Positions 59,158 through 64,000 of a stretch of DNA of 64,000 nt are shown here, in pieces. The notes under the pieces were generated by a model that did not search any database, was not told the DNA's origin, and saw only the letters and a list, made by a program, of their open reading frames with translations. Positions within the stretch are counted from its first letter, which is position 1, and every line of letters begins with the position of its first letter. Both the position numbers and the translations under genes were made by a program. This stretch comes from Zelopaecilomyces penicillatus. Lineage: Eukaryota > Ascomycota > Sordariomycetes > Hypocreales > Pseudodiploosporaceae. The stretch spans positions 2,244,501 through 2,308,500 of the forward strand of contig VCCP01000006.1 of the NCBI GenBank assembly GCA_005765155.1. Direction: 5' to 3'.

Positions 59158-59867
59158 TGCAACGTCAAAGAAACGATTAGAACAGTGGAGCGGTAGCAGC
59201 AGGCCAACGAAGACACAGAGTCTAGTGCTGAGATGGTTGAAGGTCGCAGGGCGGCCACTGGCCAAAGAAGACACGCACAAGAAGATATGTGCTGCGCTCT
59301 TCGCTTCAATTGGAAATACTCAGGCAGTGGACGACGAGTTGTTTGAATGCATCTGGTCACTGTTAATGCTGGAGACGGGAGAAAGTCGGTGCACGTGTAG
59401 TTGTGGATCGCACCCTCTGTAGCTTTTTCGCTACTTTGTACCTATGCTAGCATTTACCTGTACCCGGCGAGGTACTGCGAACCAAACCATGGCACCCTAT
59501 GTCTATGCGTTTCAATACTTCAACGGTACATTCAGGCACATTCGGTACGCGCTCAGCAATTACATGTGCCACAAACATTAGGTAAACGACAAGGCTCTAT
59601 CTGCACTGAGCACTTGCGACTGTCATTGTTGCTACTGGCAGTCACCACCTGAGGTACCAACATCAGGGCAACGGACGCTGTAAGCCTGTAACAAAGCCTG
59701 AGATTGAGATTTGATGCCTTGCAATTGTTTGCACCTTCCCACAACTATTCGTCCAGAACGTGTGCTACAACGTTTCGCCTCTGCCGATCTCCTCTCTGCA
59801 TCATCCATACGAAGTACATGAGATTACTGTACTGGTTTATTGGACAACAGATGCAACAATCAAAGCG
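59158..59867. promoter_or_regulatory. Bidirectional promoter region, DNM1 (-) and COX19 (+)
   Basis: 710 bp between the start codons of two genes with mitochondrial roles. The part next to DNM1 (59158-59400) is a GC-rich probable leader; the rest is mixed. No specific binding site identified. Confidence 0.5.
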
Positions 59868-60427
59868 ATGAGCACGTTCGGCAGTCCAGGCAAACTGCCA
59901 TCCTCCAGACCAAACCCGTGAGTTGGATGCTGTATACCATACCATACGCGCGCCCGAGTCTGACGCCGAAGCTGACTGTGAGGCATGTCGCTGCTATAGG
60001 CCGCAGCGTGGAAGCTTCCCGTTGGATCATGATGGTTTGCCACCCTCTCCGCCGCAATTGATGAAGACTCGTGATGCAGGCATGGCTATAGCCAACTAAC
60101 TAACGGTGTTTGCCAGGCGAGTGCAAACATGTGATGGCCACCTACTTGTCGTGCATGAAAAAAGTCCGTGGTGTGAACGAGGACGAATGTCGCCACTTGG
60201 CCAAGTCCTACCTTGCCTGCAGGATGGACAGGTAGGGAGAGCGCATCAGACCAGCGAAGCCCTAGCTGGGAAACAGTGAGACATGAGCAACAAGCTTACA
60301 TTGCCCGTCTAGAAATCTTATGGCCAGGGACGAATTTAAAAACCTCGGATTTGCTGAAACGCCCAAACCAGCTAAAATTACCGAGTCGGAACCAGAGAAA
60401 GGCGTTAAGGGTGAGCTACGTTGGTAG
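59868..60427 (+). CDS. COX19: Cytochrome c oxidase assembly protein COX19 (twin CX9C), four short exons
   Basis: Exons 59868-59917, 60000-60034, 60117-60231 and 60313-60427 join to 104 aa. Splice sites: donors GTGAGT, GTTTGC, GTAGGG; acceptors ATAG, CCAG, CTAG; intron lengths 82, 82 and 81 nt, with a CTAACTAAC branch before exon 3. Product: MSTFGSPGKLPSSRPNPPQR, then GSFPLDHDGECK, first CX9C (C-KHVMATYLS-C), second CX9C (C-RHLAKSYLA-C), RMDRNLMARDEFKNLGF and a short Lys/Glu tail. Cox19 is a small CHCH protein of the intermembrane space and cytosol, imported and oxidised by Mia40/Erv1, and works in copper delivery to cytochrome oxidase. The longest exon is only 115 nt, so no long open frame betrays the gene; the near-identical match to the family pattern makes the call firm although donor 2 is not consensus. 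Confidence 0.93.
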
Positions 60428-61368
60428 TGTGAGTGTGACGTTGGCTTGGAGGCTGGTTTGGATACAGTATGTGTCAAAACAAAGATTCACCATATGGACA
60501 GTACGATCCTCCGTAGACTATAGTACTATAATTTACCCTATCTCTGTGTTGTTTACGGAGTGGGTAGCTGATGGTTATTGTGGACCACACGAAATCTTGC
60601 CCCAGTTGGTATTGCCTAACGCCACAGACCACACCAGTCTCCGACACCATGGAAACAACGTTCACGCTATTTGTTGTCTTGGGGAACGAATGTCGTGATT
60701 GTCTGTTAATTTCATACATCCGAAACAATTATAGTGCTCATATTGTCATAGCAATACTTGGCTTCCTACACAATGTCATGTTCTGGAAATGTGCAGAACT
60801 ATATAACGGAGATTAAGATATAGTTACTGTCAGTGAACGCTACATCTCCAGCAAGTACGTTAGGCTGCACCAAAACCAGACAGTCAACTAAATCAATGTA
60901 ACTTACCTACATTTGGTAAAGGCGATACCGAGAATATGCTGTGGGGGGAAGTACAATTATACGTGTTCATAACTGAAAACCCGTGTAAATACTGTCGTCC
61001 CTGTGAATGCACTCCATTATCTATCCATAAGTGCAGCTGTAAGTTCTTAGCCGCCGATACACATTCCATAGTACACTAGGCGGTTAATAGCCTGCATGCA
61101 TAGGCCAACCTGCAGCGATTCTATGCATAATGTCGGGTGCGCTTTCGGAACGGCACTCGCCCAGGGTTGCCCGGCCAACCCACCAATCATGGCTCACCTA
61201 GCTGTGCTGCCCGCAGGGTACTAAAGTGCACGCTGCTTCTGCCAGACGCTGCATCTTTTCCACCCGTCTCTGCCCAACTGTCACTCACCTTTCAACGCCA
61301 TTCTTCTTCCCCACGGTATTTTCTAACCACGATCTCTTGTTGCTAGTATATCCTTCGTTGGGACGAAA
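60428..61368. other. Tandem intergenic region between COX19 and LIM gene
   Basis: 940 bp, AT-rich in the middle (60700-61000), with a pyrimidine-rich leader right before the LIM start (61250-61368). No gene seen. Confidence 0.6.
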
Positions 61369-63823
61369 ATGAGGCAATCCAGTGATGTCAAGTCACGGAA
61401 GGTGACGCCTCCGTCACCCTCTTATATGACCAATGATCAGTTTGGTATGATGCCTGGGAAGGGGAAGAGAGTCGTGGATGACATTCAAAGGTGACTAACT
61501 TTTCTCTCCCTGAACAGCGAGTTATTTGTCAAACCTCCGAAACAATCGAATGGCCCGACCTGGCGGAGCCAGAGCACAACCACCAAGCACTCGCCAGACT
61601 ACAAGTCGAACCAGCTTTGGCCGATACAGCATTGATGCTGCATCATCCTCACAAACAAGCTTCGCCAGCCACCAGCGAGCCCAATCTCAAGCCCCTAGTG
61701 TTGCCGCCGGAAGCATATCTTCTCGCTACTCTACATCAAGCCTCCGAGAGCGAGATTATTACCCAACCAACCCATCTGTTCCTGTTAACCCCTCCGAATT
61801 TGTCCCCACTGCTACCTACATAGAACGCGGCCAAAGATGGATGGAAAAAGAGGAAGCACAGTCCCTGCGAGATGCCATGGAAGAATTAGATGTCCGGGAT
61901 GCACAAAAGGAGACAACTGGTGACGAGGAACGCATCTTTAATGCCGCTTTGGACGAAGCTGCAGAGCTCGTCTGGCGACACCAGAACGGTGTATTACCGC
62001 GACCACCCGACGGGCCATATCGCTATCGATCACATCTAAGAAAGGATAGTTATGCGCATGCCCGAACCGCTAGCTTAGAAAGAGCTAGTCAGGACACCTC
62101 TTCCAACGTGCAAGCCGACGACTCTATCTCTGGGCGTCAATCATTATCTGGCAGCTCTTCGGACAGTGATGAGCTATCATGCAACAATCCACCAATATCC
62201 GGGGCTGAATCTTCAACCGTCAATTCTTCAGGCAGGCCGAAATCGTACGGCAGCATTAACAGCCAGTATGTGGCGCGTCGCCGCAGTAGTATGAAACGGA
62301 ACATCAGTGGCGAGGTGCAACGCCCCTTTTCCGGTGATCAGATTTGGGAAGAGCCGGAAGATTTGCCCATGGGAACTAATAAGGATATATCGGTGTCCAA
62401 TCATGAGGCGCTGGATATTCTAGGGAGCAAACCTCCAAACTCAATCGAGCGTCCGCTTGACTACGCGTCAAAACCACATGTCAACGCCAAGCCTTTGAAT
62501 AAGATTGAGATATACAGAAACCCCCCAACGAAGTCTCGGAATGCTCAATATCGGGTCAATGCCCCATTAACGCCGCTACCAGTGGAGGAGGAGAGGCAGA
62601 AGAATGGAATAGAGATCCGCGGGGATGATATACGTGCTGCCACAAGCATGAAGCTCAAGGATCGCAGCCCTAACCTTCCGGAACCCACCGCAGTCAGCGA
62701 CAGTCCAGGAAGGCCCATTGTAAGCTTTGATGCCAACTGGAAAGCCCCGGAGGAGTCCACTGATAACAAGCCAGAACGGCCAATGCCAATACCGCCGCCA
62801 AACGGCCGGTACCAACCGCAGCAACAGCCTGTGGGTGTCCCTTCTATCGTTGTGGCGGAAGACGGTGCGCCGCAGTCACGGTCGCCGACAAATACAAATG
62901 TGCCGTCAATCTGTGTAGGGGACTTTGATGACAACCCCAAAAACTCGATGCCAATTATCAATTTACCCACAATCAGCATTGATACCCCGTCAGACCACAA
63001 GGATATTCCTGCTATCGTAATGCCGAATGATACGCCACTCAAAGGTCCACGACCGCTTCCTGATCCAAGCTCACGTGGAGCCCAAAGCCGTGGCTCACAA
63101 CGGTCCCACGGCCACTGGTCCCTGGCCCCAGGTGCTACATCCCGAGCTTCCACAGCCTGTCACGAATGTGGCGAGGCCATTGTGGGACGGTTTGTGGCCT
63201 TGGCTGGCATGCGCGAGCGCTTCCACCCTCACTGCTTTAGCTGCTTCTCTTGCGGAACCGCCCTAGAAGCAATGGAAATTAGCCCCGAGCCTGAAAAGAT
63301 TCGGATTGAACGTCTTGAGAGGATCCGGCGTCGGGCTGCAGGTGAGGTATTGGAGGAGCAACCGGGCACGACGATGGGTGAAGACGGGGATGAACGGCTT
63401 CGTTTCTTCTGTCACTTGGACTGGCATGAGCAATTCGCACCACGTTGTAAGCACTGCACAACTCCCATATTGGGAGAACACATCGTGGCACTTGGCGAGC
63501 ACTGGCATTACGGACACTTCTTCTGTGCCGAGTGCGGTGACCCCTTTGAACACGGGATGACGCACATTGAGAAGGATGGATATGCATGGTGCATCAACTG
63601 CCAGACGAAGCGCACAGAGCGGCGCGCACCCAAGTGTAAGATGTGCAAAACGGCCGTCATCGGGCAATACATCCAAGCGCTTGGCGGTGAGTGGCACGAG
63701 CATTGTTTCCGCTGTGCTGAGTGCAAAGGCAGTTTCGATGACGGACAGGTTTTTCCCAAGGAGGTCCCAGGAGGTGCTGTCGTGCTGTGCACCGGCTGCC
63801 GGGCCAGGGAGCTCAAGTTTTGA
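61369..63823 (+). CDS. Paxillin-like LIM domain protein (Pxl1-type)
   Basis: Two exons, 61369-61444 and 61518-63823 (donor GTATGA, acceptor AACAG, intron 73 nt), 793 aa. The short first exon encodes MRQSSDVKSRKVTPPSPSYM, a start block typical of fungal LIM/paxillin-like proteins; the upstream Met is therefore preferred to later ones. About 540 residues of low-complexity Ser/Pro-rich sequence follow, then three LIM zinc-binding domains at the C-terminus starting at C573 (CHECGEAIVG), C669 (CKHCTTPILG) and C732 (CKMCKTAVIG). LIM1 contains a long charged insert (about 613-655, with RLERIRRRAAGEV). Yeast Pxl1 sits at polarised growth sites and the contractile ring and affects Rho1/Cdc42 signalling; the same role in hyphal tips or septa is inferred. 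Confidence 0.9.
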
Positions 63824-64000
63824 ATTTTGTAACTTCACAGGGCGTTTTGTTTTGATTTTTTACATCTTTAAGATTGGTTCTATGGGGGTTGGGCTTCATA
63901 AGGCGGCGTTTTGCTTCAGATTGACACATGAAGATAGTTGCTTTCCACTCTGCATAATGGCAAGGTTATTTCAAGATGGCGAAACGTTTTTTATTCCGAT
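63824..64000. other. 3' flank of the LIM gene
   Basis: T-rich sequence directly after the stop codon; nothing else seen before the window ends. Confidence 0.5.

Noticed and set aside
62545..63153. 202-codon minus-strand frame opposite the LIM gene
   Set aside because: Antisense shadow of a Pro/Ser-rich coding region; no recognisable domain.
1..64000. A biosynthetic or defence gene cluster
   Set aside because: No PKS, NRPS, terpene cyclase, P450 group, NLR-type or toxin-antitoxin genes; neighbours are unrelated housekeeping and regulatory genes.

Overview
The window comes from a filamentous ascomycete (Pezizomycotina), probably a sordariomycete; placement in Hypocreales is a guess from general look and not shown. 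Evidence is gene structure (most genes split by 50-240 nt introns with GTATGT/GTAAGT-type donors and, where checked, CTAAC or CTGAC branch points) and gene content: a fungal Zn2Cys6 regulator, a RIM15-type PAS/AGC-kinase/receiver protein, a paxillin-like LIM protein, a CYSTM peptide and a fungal bZIP. I assembled 17 protein-coding genes by joining exons at splice sites that keep phase. No rRNA, tRNA or CRISPR was seen.

Layout. 1-790: 5' end of an NPR3 homologue (-), cut by the window edge. 3302-4637: ethanolamine/choline kinase (+). 7589-11626: large five-exon C2H2 regulator (+), convergent with a PHS-like MFS transporter (12305-14430, -). 14431-20631: a 6.2 kb stretch without a recognisable gene. 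20632-26428: RIM15-type kinase (-). 28984-30117: AGPAT-like acyltransferase (-). 32014-33442: five-exon bZIP factor (+). 34100-36010: eIF3d (+). 36707-38328: unknown protein with a Cys-rich module (-). 39633-39882: a 250-bp MITE. 41205-41740: CYSTM protein (+). 42241-44769: Abp1/drebrin-like protein (-), divergent from a Grx3/4-type glutaredoxin (45340-46188, +). 48525-51284: Zn2Cys6 regulator (+) with a 3-nt microexon. 52092-55995: large F-box protein (+), convergent with the fission dynamin DNM1 (56558-59157, -). 59868-60427: COX19 (+), four short exons, divergent from DNM1. 61369-63823: paxillin-like LIM protein (+).

This is a housekeeping and regulatory chromosome segment, not a gene cluster. 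Loose themes are nutrient signalling (NPR3 in the TORC1 brake, RIM15 as nutrient-regulated kinase, a phosphate-type transporter), phospholipid synthesis (ethanolamine kinase, acyltransferase), cortical actin and cell shape (Abp1, LIM protein) and mitochondria (DNM1 and COX19 head to head). I found no evidence of a new multi-gene system. The most unusual items are the 3-nt microexon inside a zinc cluster, the new MITE, the COX19 gene made only of tiny exons, and the alternative C-terminus of the Zn2Cys6 factor.
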